Of a stretch of 64,000 nucleotides of DNA, positions 22,113-31,969 are shown in pieces. The notes beneath the pieces are model-generated. The model was given only the letters and a program-made list of their open reading frames with translations. It did no database searches and was not told the DNA's origin. Origin of the DNA: Ricordea florida (taxonomy: Eukaryota; Cnidaria; Anthozoa; Corallimorpharia; Ricordeidae). Every line of letters begins with the position of its first letter. The stretch's first letter is position 1. The stretch is from assembly GCA_949710005.1 (NCBI GenBank), contig OX453272.1:14146088-14210087 (forward strand). The letters are read 5' to 3'. The position numbers and the translations under genes were made by a program.

Positions 22113-25100
22113 ATATATATGATTGCCTCCTCTTGACAAAGGGTGGCCACTTCTTAAAGGTTTGAAACTTCAGCTCTTCTCGCATGAGCTCTTAAATGGC
22201 TCAGCAGGCCGGATTTAGAAAGAAAAAGACGCGAGCAAATGTCACACTTTAGGCCTTCCAGAATATCGGCTGGTACAGCACTATAGTCCTGCTTCCTGAG
22301 TGCCCTTTTCAACGCTGCATGTTCAACTCTCTTTTGTTCGAACAGATGACAGCCGGTGTTTATGGCTTGCCTCCAGGAAAGGCGGTTGGCTGCCAAGTTC
22401 TCCCAGGAGCTTACATCAATCTCGATGGCTTTGAGATTGGACTTAACGATGTCCTTGAAACGTTTCCTTGGTTTGTGCTGCGGCCTTTTACCAACCAGAA
22501 GCTCTCCGTAGAACAGTTGTTTGGGGATTCGAGCATCATCCATTCTCACCACGTGTCCAGTCCATCGCAACTGGTTAAGAATGATCCTCTTTTCGATGCT
22601 AAACGTGCCAGCTCTTTCCAGCACAGCAGTATCCGGCGTAAACGAGGACCAGTGAATCTTCATGATACCCCGAAGACAATTCTGGTGGAATCTCTCCAAG
22701 CGTTTGATGTGACGCCTGTAGGTTGTCCACGTTTCAGAGCCATACAGCAGACACGATAAAACACATGCATTGTAGACACCAAGTTTAGTGTTGACAGTAA
22801 TACTGTGATCTGACCATACTCGTTTCTCCAGTTTGCCATACGCAGCACTTGCTTTAGCTATTCTGTTGTTAATCTCCGCATCAAGAGAGCCATCTCTGCT
22901 AAGTTTACTCCCCAGATATACAAAGTTGTCCACTACTCCCAGCTGTATTCCATCACACAAGATGACAGGTTCTACATACGCTTCTCCAGGACAAGGTGTA
23001 TACATAACTTTGGTCTTCTTTATACTTATGGTGAGGCCAAAGGCGGTACAGGCCTTAGAGAAGACATCCATTATGAATTGCATATCCTCCCTCGTGTGCG
23101 CAACCAAAACCGCATCATCTGCATACAAGAACTCACGGAGAAGGGTTTGAAAGGTTTTCGACTTACAGTTCAGACGGCGAAGGTTAAAAACCTTGCCGGA
23201 GGTCCTGAAGCGGATGAATGCCCCAACCTCGCACTCATGAAATGCAAATTCAAACATCACAGCAAAATAGATCGAGAACAGGGTTGGTGCGAAGATATCG
23301 CCTTGTTTCACACCATTTTCAACAGGAATCGAAGCTGACAGTTTCCCATTGACACAGACCCTGGCACACATGTTGCGGTGTAACTGTTTGATGATGTCGA
23401 CAAACTCCGGAGGGCAACCGAGTTTCAGTAAAACAGTCCAAAGGGCACTGCGGTTGATAGAATCGAAAGCTTTGGTGAGATCTACGAATACTTGGAACAA
23501 AGGTACTTGCTGTTCTACACATTTCTCCATGAGTTGGCGAACGGAGAATATCATATCAGTAGTCCCGCGTCCAGATCTGAAACCGCATTGGCTATCTGGA
23601 ATGACAGAAGGGCAGACCCATTTTAACAGCCTATTCAATAGTAGTCTTGCCAGAACTTTTCCCACTGCCTCCAATAGACTGATCCCGCGGTAGTCGCCGC
23701 ATTCACTTTTTGAACCCTTGCCCTTGAAGAGAGAAAGTAAGATTGCATCTACCCAGTCCTGTGGGGCCGATTCTCCCTGCCAAACAGTCAGGATTAATTT
23801 GTGAATTGTAGAGGTAACGTTGTCACCACCGGACTGCAGCAGTTCTACGGGGATTCCATCCGATCCTGGAGCTTTGCCTCTGTTCACTTTATCAATGGCG
23901 GACGTCACCTCAGCTAGACTCGGAACAACCATCATTTCAACTAAAATTTCCTTCTGCTGTAGGCCAGAGATCACATCTTCATTAAATACAGACGGGTTAC
24001 AAAAGAGATCTGTGAAGTATTCCTGCCAGCGGCTCAGTATCCCTTCAGTATCTTTGATAAGGGTTGAGCCGTCTTTGGATTTCAAAGGTACCACGGAGGA
24101 TGGTTGAGGACCAAACACTTTTCGGATAATGCTATAGAGAGATCTTGAATCTTTAGCATCATAAGCGTTCTGCATTTTTGTCGAGACACTGGCCCACCAA
24201 CGATTCTTCATTTGCCGAATTTCACGTTGTAACTTTGATTTAGCGTCCTTGAAGGCTTTCTCCGCAGCATTCCGGGATGAATCATCAGAAGCAAGGAACC
24301 TCTTATGTAATCTGGTCTTTTCTTCTAGAAGCTCAGTGATCGCAGCATCATTCTCGTCAAACCAGTCCTGATGCTTTGTTCTTTTGAAACCAAGGACATC
24401 AACGCCAACCCTGTACACCTCCGGCTTGAAATTATCCCAAGTGCCATCGAAATGGATTCCCTCGAGAGCAACTCTCAGGTCAACGGATGTGTTACGATCT
24501 TGTAAATTGGAGACATCAATACGTCGAGGGACTTGAGTGCCGCAATTCCTGAGCTTCTTCTTAATCCTTAGCTTCATTTTCCCTCGGACTAACATATGAT
24601 CAGTGCCACATTCTGCACCTCGCATAACCCTGACATCACAGACATCTTGTAGATCTCGTTTTCGGGTGATGATATAATCTAAGATGTGTCCTCGTTTCGA
24701 ACGTGGATGAGTCCATGTTATTTTATGAATCACTTTATGATGGAAAAAGGTGTTGCAGATGGCTAAATCCAACTCCGTACACAGCTGAAGAAGCAGCAGA
24801 CCACTGGAATTCATTTTACCAATACCGAATTTGCCAAGAGCGTCCCAAGTATCATCATCACAACCAACACGAGCATTAAAGTCCCCTAAAAGGACAATCT
24901 TTTCTGCATGAGCAATGGAGTTGATACAGTTCCGTAGATCTTGATAAAATGACATGATGACTTCGTCACTGCTTGTTAAGGTAGGGGCGTACACCGATAT
25001 AATTGACATAAAACGTCCACCTGCCAACGGAACCCTCAGATACATTATGCGATCGCTGATGCCCTCTGGATGCTCTATGTTCTTGACAATAGCATTACGT

Positions 25101-26033
25101 ACTGCAAAACCAACACCTCCTTCTCTCTTCACGCCCGCTGGCTTTCCTTTCCAAAAAAAGGTATATCCAGCGCCCTTTTCACAAACCTGACCTTCCTCGC
25201 TCAAACGGGTCTCTGAAAGAGCAGCGATATCGATGTTGTGTCTCTCAAGTTCTCTGCCAACAACGGCAGTACTGCGCTCTAGATGCACACTCGATTCTGT
25301 GTGATCCAGAAGTGTTCTTACATTCCAGGCACCAAAGGTGAATCTTTCTCTGATTTTCAAATACTTATTATTCTTTCTTGCCCTGCTGGTATGAACAGCC
25401 GTCAGCCGCAGGAAGCTGACCAGCTTGAAGGTTGAACAGACGATGTTTAGGTCACCTTTTCTAGACCCCTCTCATAAATGAGTGGGCAGCGTTCATCCTA
25501 AAAAGGCCTGCCCAGTCGCAAAGGGCTCCGCCCAAGTCAGTTCCTGTCCAGAAAACTGACAACGACGTTAAAAAAAGCCCTTAGCCGCCCACGTGCAGAT
25601 TCGTGACTACATACTTCCAGCACGTTACGCCTGTATACTCCGCCACTCCTCCATCGCCGCAGAACTTCTAAGAAGTATCTGCACATAAAAGATAGCGACA
25701 GCATGTGCGTGTGCGGAACACATACCCCCCTCTGAGTATCAACAGCCAAAATCCAATGACAAGCGGGTGCAAGATGATTGGTGACTGTGTCAACCGCAGG
25801 TTTTACAGAGTTTCCCTCTCCTGGTGTTAATTTGGACTTTACCTTGTCCTAGAAGGATTGCCTACCATGGCTGCGAGCTCCATCCACCCGTATGCTTTAG
25901 TAAAGGGGATGCTCCCCTGGGCCATAGAGGTTACCATGACTTGCCCAAGGCCATACCCCGAGTCTCCGGAGGGAAGGGACGTCTCACTTTCCCTTTCACG
26001 AGCTGCCTGGCCCATGCCAGGGTCTCGCGCCGT
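22113..26033 (-). mobile_element. RTE-like LINE inserted in the polymerase gene
   Basis: A 10-bp direct duplication, ACACGCATAT, lies at 22103-22112 and 26034-26043 and delimits a 3921-bp insertion. The minus-strand 3' end finishes in a short TA run, as in RTE-type elements with microsatellite tails. One full-length reading frame (22154-25360) is present. The 670 bp upstream of it (25361-26033) are GC-richer than the surroundings and serve as 5' UTR. The insertion looks complete. Confidence 0.85.
22154..25360 (-). CDS. LINE endonuclease-reverse transcriptase (intact 1068-residue frame)
   Basis: Residues 1-260 are an apurinic-type endonuclease (GAWNVRTLLD, VLLGDFNARVG, TDHMLVRGK). The reverse transcriptase spans about 440-760 with PGSDGIPVELL, QCGFRSGRGT, FVDLTKAFDSI, VKQGDIFAPTLF and the catalytic FLYADDAVL near residue 746. 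A thumb-like LRWTGHVVRMDD segment follows. A C2H2 zinc finger ends the protein (CDICSRLFLSKSGLLSHLRAH). The order and motifs match RTE-class LINEs often misannotated as craniofacial development protein 2. The frame is uninterrupted, so this copy may be young. Confidence 0.88.
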   Translation of the reverse strand: MKIRERFTFGAWNVRTLLDHTESSVHLERSTAVVGRELERHNIDIAALSETRLSEEGQVCEKGAGYTFFWKGKPAGVKREGGVGFAVRNAIVKNIEHPEGISDRIMYLRVPLAGGRFMSIISVYAPTLTSSDEVIMSFYQDLRNCINSIAHAEKIVLLGDFNARVGCDDDTWDALGKFGIGKMNSSGLLLLQLCTELDLAICNTFFHHKVIHKITWTHPRSKRGHILDYIITRKRDLQDVCDVRVMRGAECGTDHMLVRGKMKLRIKKKLRNCGTQVPRRIDVSNLQDRNTSVDLRVALEGIHFDGTWDNFKPEVYRVGVDVLGFKRTKHQDWFDENDAAITELLEEKTRLHKRFLASDDSSRNAAEKAFKDAKSKLQREIRQMKNRWWASVSTKMQNAYDAKDSRSLYSIIRKVFGPQPSSVVPLKSKDGSTLIKDTEGILSRWQEYFTDLFCNPSVFNEDVISGLQQKEILVEMMVVPSLAEVTSAIDKVNRGKAPGSDGIPVELLQSGGDNVTSTIHKLILTVWQGESAPQDWVDAILLSLFKGKGSKSECGDYRGISLLEAVGKVLARLLLNRLLKWVCPSVIPDSQCGFRSGRGTTDMIFSVRQLMEKCVEQQVPLFQVFVDLTKAFDSINRSALWTVLLKLGCPPEFVDIIKQLHRNMCARVCVNGKLSASIPVENGVKQGDIFAPTLFSIYFAVMFEFAFHECEVGAFIRFRTSGKVFNLRRLNCKSKTFQTLLREFLYADDAVLVAHTREDMQFIMDVFSKACTAFGLTISIKKTKVMYTPCPGEAYVEPVILCDGIQLGVVDNFVYLGSKLSRDGSLDAEINNRIAKASAAYGKLEKRVWSDHSITVNTKLGVYNACVLSCLLYGSETWTTYRRHIKRLERFHQNCLRGIMKIHWSSFTPDTAVLERAGTFSIEKRIILNQLRWTGHVVRMDDARIPKQLFYGELLVGKRPQHKPRKRFKDIVKSNLKAIEIDVSSWENLAANRLSWRQAINTGCHLFEQKRVEHAALKRALRKQDYSAVPADILEGLKCDICSRLFLSKSGLLSHLRAHARRAEVSNL

Positions 26034-28366
26034 ACACGCATATGGAGTACTGTCTAAATAACGATACAGTCAAAGTAGAGATGCCTATGAACGAGGATGG
26101 GAGTCCAAGGTACATTACTTTTAAGAACCACAGAAGAAAGATGCAAGTCCCTTTCGTGGTTTACGCGGATTTTGAGTGTTTCACGGAGAAGATGGACACT
26201 TGTTCACCGAATGATAAGGAGAGTTTCACAAACCAATATCAGAAACATAAGCCATCAGGGTTCTGTTATCTTATCAAGTGTTTTGATGATGATATATTCG
26301 AACCCAAGCTTGCACTGCGTACAGCAAGATCTCCAGATGAGGACATTACAAAAATCTTCGTGAAGAGACTAGAGGCTGATATCAAGAGGATTTATGGACA
26401 ATTCAGATTTCCAGAGGATATGATAATGGATAAGAGAGATAAAATGAACTATAAGAATGCAACTCACTGTCATATTTGTGAGGGTGAGTTGGGGAATGAT
26501 AAGGTACGTGATCACTGCCATCTTACGGGTAAGTATAGGGGAGCAGCACATAATAAATGTAATCTTGAATTCAAGGTTCCCAAGTTCTTTCCAGTCATAT
26601 TTCATAATTTTTCTGGATATGATAGTCATTTGTTCGTGAAGAATCTTGGGGTGACAGAGGGTAAAGTAGATTGTATACCACTTACTGATGAGAAATACAT
26701 ATCATTTACTAAGGAGATTGTTGTGGATACCTTTAGGAATGAGGAGGGTAAGATGATTGAGGTGAAACGATACATAAGGTTTATAGACAGTTTCAGGTTT
26801 ATGTCTACTGGTCTAGCCAGTTTGGTTAACAATCTACCACGAGAGTCTTTGGAGAATTTGGGAAGATACCATGAAGGTGAGGAATTAGAGCTATTAGCTA
26901 GAAAGGGTGTCTTTCCTTATGATTGGTTTGATGTATATGATAAGCTAAATGAGACAAGTCTTCCACCTAAAGAAGGATTCTATTCAAAGCTTTATGATGT
27001 GGATTTATCTGAGGAAGACTACAACCATGCCAAGTCAGTGTGGGATACCTTTGGAATGCAGAGTTTCAAGAATTATCACAATGATTGAAAATGGCATCAG
27101 AGGTGGAATCTCAATGATTTCAACCAGGTATGGCAAGTCTAACAACCCATACATGAAGGATTATGATCCGGACTTACCTACAAAGTACATCACATACTTA
27201 GATGCAAACGGTCTGTATGGACATGCAATGACCAAACCCCTACCAGCTCATGGTTTTGAGTGGATGGATGATCAGCAGTTGTTAAATTGGAGGGAGAATC
27301 CATGTATATTGGAGGTTGATTTGGAGTATCCTCGTGAGTTACATGACTTACATAATGATTACCCATTAGCTCCAGAGAGTATGAATGTAAACGGGGTAGA
27401 GAAGCTAATTCCAAATCTTAGAGACAAGACAAAGTATATAGTTCATCACGAAGCACTCAAGCACTATTTGTCTTTGGGATTGAAGCTAACCAAAGTCCAT
27501 AGAGGGATAACATTCAAAGAGTCAGCTTGGCTAAAGACTTACATTGACTTGAATACCAGTCTGAGGGCTAAAGCGGAGAATGACTTTGAGAAAGACTTCT
27601 TCAAACTAATGAACAACTCAGTATTCGGGAAGACCATGGAGAATATTAGAAAGAGAGTGGACATTCAGTTGGTCACCAATGAGAAGCAAGCGCGCAAATT
27701 GATTGTGAAGCCAAACTTCCACCACAGGAATATATTTTGCGAGAAATTGGCTGCGTTTCATATGAAGAAAACCAAACTTCTTTTTGATAAACCCATTTAC
27801 TTAGGCTTATCCATTCTGGACATGAGTAAGATTACCATGTACGATTTTCATTACAACTACATAAAGCCTAAGTATGTGGATAAAACAAAGTTGTTACTTA
27901 CAGATACGGATTCCCTAGCCTATGAGATACAGACCGAGGACTTCTACAAGGATATAAGCCCAGATGTGAGGGACAAGTTTGATACCAGCAATTATCCTAA
28001 AGATCACCCATCTGGAATTGAAACTGGAGTGAACAAGAAAGTTGGAGGAATGTTCAAGGATGAAGCTGATGGTGAACAGATTACGGAATTTGTGGGTTTA
28101 AGAGCTAAGCTATATGCTTTCAAAACAGATAAACAGGCTGAAGTGAAGAAGTGTAAGGGCGTGAATAAGGCAGTGGTGAGTAAGAGTATAAGTTTTGAGG
28201 ATTACAAGACTTGCCTTTTCAGTGGTCAATCCCAGAGAAGGAAGATGAATACCATAAGGAGTCATAAACATGACATCTACACTGAAACAGTTAATAAGGT
28301 TGCATTATCACGCGAGGATGACAAACGTGTGATAATGGAAGATGGGGTAAATACTTATGCACATGG

Positions 28367-29356
28367 TCACTTCAGAACGCTAGCAGGTGGCAATTCAGTG
28401 TCTTGAGGTACAAACTGAAGTTCCTCACGAACGAATCCTCGTTTTGGACCTCCATCTAAATAGTACAAGACTGGTTGACCCGGTTCAACTATTGTTCGGG
28501 CTAAATCATAGACCTCAAGGCTCCATATGGGGTCAGTAGCCCTTCGTTTGTCTCCACCTTCATCTTCACCAGGGGCATATAAATATCTGACTTCAACATC
28601 TGGAGGTAATCTCTTCTCATCCAATCCCACAGGTCTCTTATACTCTGGAGTTTTAATACCAATTGACTCCATTTTCAAAGCTTCCTCAGGATCTTTACCA
28701 GTAATACGGGTAGGTTCACTATTCAGAGTCTTCATTATAGATGGCAATCTGTTCACCCAAACTGTGGATCTGTTACCACTAACCATCTCTTGAGCATATT
28801 GATGGCTGAATAATTTTTCACCAAGAGTTCTGTTGGCTCTCTCAACAAAAGCCTAAGCTCTATGATTCCCAGCTTCACTCCGCTGGATTGTAACTTGATG
28901 CTTATTCATTAGATTTGTCACCTCACCTTTGAATTCTGTGCCTGGATCCACCATTAATGTCTGTGGCCATTTCAACTTACGGGCATAAATCCTCTCAAAG
29001 GCATTGGCAACTTCACCACTGTCCTTTGAGGTCAATGCCTCAGCATCCTTATACCTTGAAGCAATATCAATCACAACTAGCGTATAGCGGTATGTTTTTC
29101 TTCTCACTGTATCATGAGGAAGAAACAACAAGTCCGCCTGATGAATCTGATTGGGCTTATCAACACTCCAATGTGGCCTTGGTATATACTTGGGAGCTGG
29201 GAGGTATATTTGCCACAAGGCCTGCTTTTCCAACCACTCTTTGGTAATCTTTTCACTAACTTTGGCTGCTTTGGCTAATTTGGTTATGGCTGAGTATCCT
29301 TTCCAATATCCATCAGTGGAGTAATATAATCGACTTAAAACATCATAATCGCTCAT
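28367..29356 (-). pseudogene. Retroviral-type integrase of element A, with an in-frame stop
   Basis: 330 codons read in one frame from the ATG at 29356. The DDE core shows Asp near 74 (IHQADLLFLP), Asp near 137 (LMVDPGTEF) and Glu near 172 (FVERANRTL), the last spaced 35 from the second Asp as in retroviral and Polinton integrases. A C-terminal SH3/chromo-like region follows (LYYLDGGPKRGFVREEL). An in-frame TAG at 28853-28855 separates the first two catalytic residues from the Glu, so no functional enzyme can be made. The frame is open on both sides of it, so decay is recent. It faces the polymerase tail to tail (40-nt overlap) and diverges from the capsid gene, 28 bp away. Element B has the start of a homologue at its right edge. 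Confidence 0.88.
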
Positions 29357-29383
29357 TTATAAACACGAATATAAGCATTTAAA

Positions 29384-30622
29384 ATGACTGCTATACAAAA
29401 CATTCTTGATCCTAATCGTATACCAAGGGAGCGTCATGGTTTGAAGGCGGGGGCGTCATTAAATCGGGTCACGTTAAATCCCTCATCAGCTGAACCTGGT
29501 GAGACATTATATATTGAAATACCTAAATTGGCTGAAAATCTAGTGATTGTGCCTGGTAGCGTGTACATAAACTTTGATATGGTTGTAACCGGGCATAAGA
29601 ACAACACTCTTGTTAATAACTTGGGAAGGAACCTAGTTTTACAATATAAAGTTTTATTCGGGGGTGAAATCATAGAGGATCTTAATAGATTTGATTTATT
29701 CAAAACTTATCATGATTTGTTTTTGTCAGAGGCAGATCGTGCGAACAGATTGAGACAGGGTATATCAGATGAGAATGTAAGGAGAATTAGAACCAATGCA
29801 GGCAATAAAGATACATCAAAAGCAAAGCATAATACTATAGCTACGATTCATAACACTAGATATGCTATTCCATTAGATCATACAATCCTCAAAGATCATG
29901 GAATATTTTACCCAAGAGGATTACCACATCCACTTAGATTTGAATTAACTTTAGCTAAAGTTTCTGATGTTGTAGTTTATTCAAACATTGAAACACCACC
30001 TGATTATAAATTAATAAATATGGAAATGGAGTATCAGTGCATATCAAATGGTTATTTAGCGAGTCAAGCTGTTGCGTCCTACAATGTTGGAAAGGGATTC
30101 ACGTATGGGAAAATACTTCTTCACAAAACGTTTACAATCTCCGAGGCTAATGATGGTGTGATTAATCAGCATATTAACGTGCCAAGGAGATCCATGACTG
30201 GTATACTATGTATTTTCACTGCTCCTTATACAGAAGGTGCTAGGGATTCTGAGAATTTTGCAAACCCAAAGATTACATCGGTTAAGATTGACATAGATGG
30301 AGTGCCCAACCAAGTTTATTTGAAAGGTATGATGGCCACTGATTTATGGCAATCCATAATTAAGCGAGTTGGTGTCAGTGATTCAATTAAGGAGGCTGAT
30401 TTCTATACAGATAAGTTTGCTTTGTGGATTGACATGAGGACTTATCCAGATAATAATATTCATGGAAATGGTTTGTACATTGCTGCTACTCGTGATGGTG
30501 TGAATTTAGAAATTCAAAGAGAAAAGAAGGGAGGTAGAGTTCTTACATGCTACATGTTCGTTGTTGCTGACGCTATCATGAACATTAAGAAAGGTGGTCT
30601 AGAGGAGTTGATTAAATATTAG
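29384..30622 (+). CDS. Probable major capsid protein (jelly-roll), element A
   Basis: 412 residues, closely matched by the 410-residue protein at 62451-63683 in element B (shared TLNPSS-PGETLYI, LAENLVIVPGSV, RRSMTGIL, HPDN/YPDN-GIHG). The beta-rich pattern, abundance and place directly before the packaging ATPase are as expected for a capsid protein of Polinton-like viruses. No sequence motif proves it, and it is shorter than usual double jelly-roll capsid proteins (about 500-650). A TTTATAAAC box lies 28 nt before the ATG. The frame is intact. Alternative: another abundant structural protein with the true major capsid elsewhere. Confidence 0.6.
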   Translation: MTAIQNILDPNRIPRERHGLKAGASLNRVTLNPSSAEPGETLYIEIPKLAENLVIVPGSVYINFDMVVTGHKNNTLVNNLGRNLVLQYKVLFGGEIIEDLNRFDLFKTYHDLFLSEADRANRLRQGISDENVRRIRTNAGNKDTSKAKHNTIATIHNTRYAIPLDHTILKDHGIFYPRGLPHPLRFELTLAKVSDVVVYSNIETPPDYKLINMEMEYQCISNGYLASQAVASYNVGKGFTYGKILLHKTFTISEANDGVINQHINVPRRSMTGILCIFTAPYTEGARDSENFANPKITSVKIDIDGVPNQVYLKGMMATDLWQSIIKRVGVSDSIKEADFYTDKFALWIDMRTYPDNNIHGNGLYIAATRDGVNLEIQREKKGGRVLTCYMFVVADAIMNIKKGGLEELIKY

Positions 30623-30694
30623 GCCGCTATATGTTTTTCTTCTCACATTGTCATGAGAAGAAACATTAATCTAAAGGAGTTAATGTATTGAGTA

Positions 30695-31327
30695 ATGATG
30701 AATGAACTCATAGATAAGATTCCGTTCAATTGCATCATAACTGGCCCAACTAATTGTGGAAAGACCCAGTACCTGGTTGAACAGCTTCGAGGGCATTATA
30801 GGCAAGTATTCGATTATATTGTGTTGATTTGCCCAACATATGCCCATAACAAGACCTATAGAGATTTTGCAAAGGGGGATAAACGATTCTTTGTACTGTC
30901 GCCAGACTCGAGTGATCAGGATGAAATCAACAACTTGTTAATGCATTGCTCCTCATTCTTCTCAGATGTTAATACGCTCATAATATTGGATGATTGTGCA
31001 GTTTCAAAAGACCTAAAGAAGAGGTCCAACAAATTCATTGATTTAGCTTTCTCTGGTAGGCATATAGGGATATCAGTGTGGGTTCTCACTCAACAGCTCA
31101 CATCTATAGCAAAACCATTCCGGGAGAATGTAGCTTGTGTGGTTTCATTCCATAATCCATCACAAACGGCAATGAAGATGCTTTTCGATGAATATGGTGG
31201 AGACTTGGATGCTGAGACTTGTAAAAAATATAAGAAGCATCTCAAGAATGAAAAGTATGCTAGACTCTGCTTCTCCCTTAGGCATCCATTTAAAAATTAT
31301 TTAGAGATACCAGCGATTACAGCATAA
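30695..31327 (+). CDS. A32/FtsK-HerA-type genome packaging ATPase, element A
   Basis: 210 residues. Walker A is GPTNCGKT at 17-24; Walker B is TLIILDDCAV near 100, followed by a conserved RSNKFIDLAFSGRH and a sensor-like WVLTQQLTS. These are hallmarks of the packaging ATPases of Polintons, adintoviruses and nucleocytoplasmic large DNA viruses. Element B has a clear orthologue (61790-62416) that begins one codon later, so the second Met may be the start. A TCTAAAGG box lies 25 nt upstream. The gene ends 2 bp before the next start. The frame is intact. Confidence 0.9.
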   Translation: MMNELIDKIPFNCIITGPTNCGKTQYLVEQLRGHYRQVFDYIVLICPTYAHNKTYRDFAKGDKRFFVLSPDSSDQDEINNLLMHCSSFFSDVNTLIILDDCAVSKDLKKRSNKFIDLAFSGRHIGISVWVLTQQLTSIAKPFRENVACVVSFHNPSQTAMKMLFDEYGGDLDAETCKKYKKHLKNEKYARLCFSLRHPFKNYLEIPAITA

Positions 31328-31329
31328 CA

Positions 31330-31848
31330 ATGGCAACTCCTGAAGATATCATGAACGATCAAACTGCGGTGGTTGTAAATGAGAAATTAACAACCACTGA
31401 TGATGATGATTTGCAGTCTAAAAGAGAAAAACTTTCAATACTAGCATGTTTAGGCTCTACTAAGGAGTATACTGGCATTAAAATGGATCTGTCTGATACA
31501 TATAAATTATCAGACAAAGATGTTGAAAAGTACTACAAAAGGTATCAGGTTGTGTCTGGTAAGAAGCTAGCTGATGGAATAATAGATCCTTTTTTACATC
31601 TAATAGCTCAATTGGTTGATATGTTTAGTAGTAAGTTTGGTAGAATAGATTGTGTAGAAGATCTAGTAAATGAATGGGAGAATAACCAGTTGTTTATGCA
31701 AAAGATATCAGAAATATCTGGGTCAATAATATTGAAGGGTGGTATACTTGCTACATTAACAATAGGAGCTATTACCATTCTTAAGCATTTCAAAATAAGA
31801 GAGCCTACTGCTGTTGCTGAGCATGTTGGAGTTGATACTGTTCGTTGA
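31330..31848 (+). CDS. Conserved small protein next to the packaging ATPase, element A
   Basis: 172 residues of unknown function, with an orthologue at the same place in element B (61254-61784). Both share LAILAVLGSTKEYxG-type and DVEKYxxRYQ segments near residues 38-75 and a weakly hydrophobic helix near the C-terminus. It starts 2 bp after the ATPase stop, yet has its own TTTAGAGAT box at 31300-31308, 30 nt before the ATG; the same variant box precedes the element B orthologue. The strict pairing suggests a role in packaging or assembly. Confidence 0.7.
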   Translation: MATPEDIMNDQTAVVVNEKLTTTDDDDLQSKREKLSILACLGSTKEYTGIKMDLSDTYKLSDKDVEKYYKRYQVVSGKKLADGIIDPFLHLIAQLVDMFSSKFGRIDCVEDLVNEWENNQLFMQKISEISGSIILKGGILATLTIGAITILKHFKIREPTAVAEHVGVDTVR

Positions 31849-31969
31849 TAGTAACCTCTTGAAAGCTTCCTAATAGAAAACCTATTAGGAAAAATTTATG
31901 GGTCTGAAAAAAATTGAAAATTGACCAAGACCACACAAGCAATGTGTATACCCACTCAGATCAAGCAAA

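Larger units (their letters stand above)
21698..28406 (+). pseudogene. Protein-primed type B DNA polymerase (truncated, interrupted, internally deleted)
   Basis: Three pieces are visible. 21698-22112 holds an N-terminal segment with CFKWAVTSAVFPNKDHPYR and a CENCLNSFWSEKSL zinc-like motif. 26044-27087 holds Exo I (VYADFECF), an HNH-like CHICEGEL...CHLTGKYRGAAHNKC block and Exo II (HNFSGYDSHL). About 27080-28406 holds motif A (DANGLYGHAM), motif B (LMNNSVFGKT) and motif C (TDTDSLAYE). Breaks: no start (5' truncation); an RTE LINE between 22113 and 26033 that inserted in frame with a 10-bp duplication; and a deletion with frameshift at about 27083. The deletion removes the region expected to carry Exo III and its surroundings. 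The type is that of Polinton/adintovirus polymerases. The gene ends overlapping the convergent integrase by 40 nt. Confidence 0.85.

Noticed and set aside
25537-25749. 70-residue minus-strand frame upstream of the RTE LINE frame as a possible ORF1
   Set aside because: No ORF1-like feature, and RTE elements usually have a single main frame; treated as 5' UTR.
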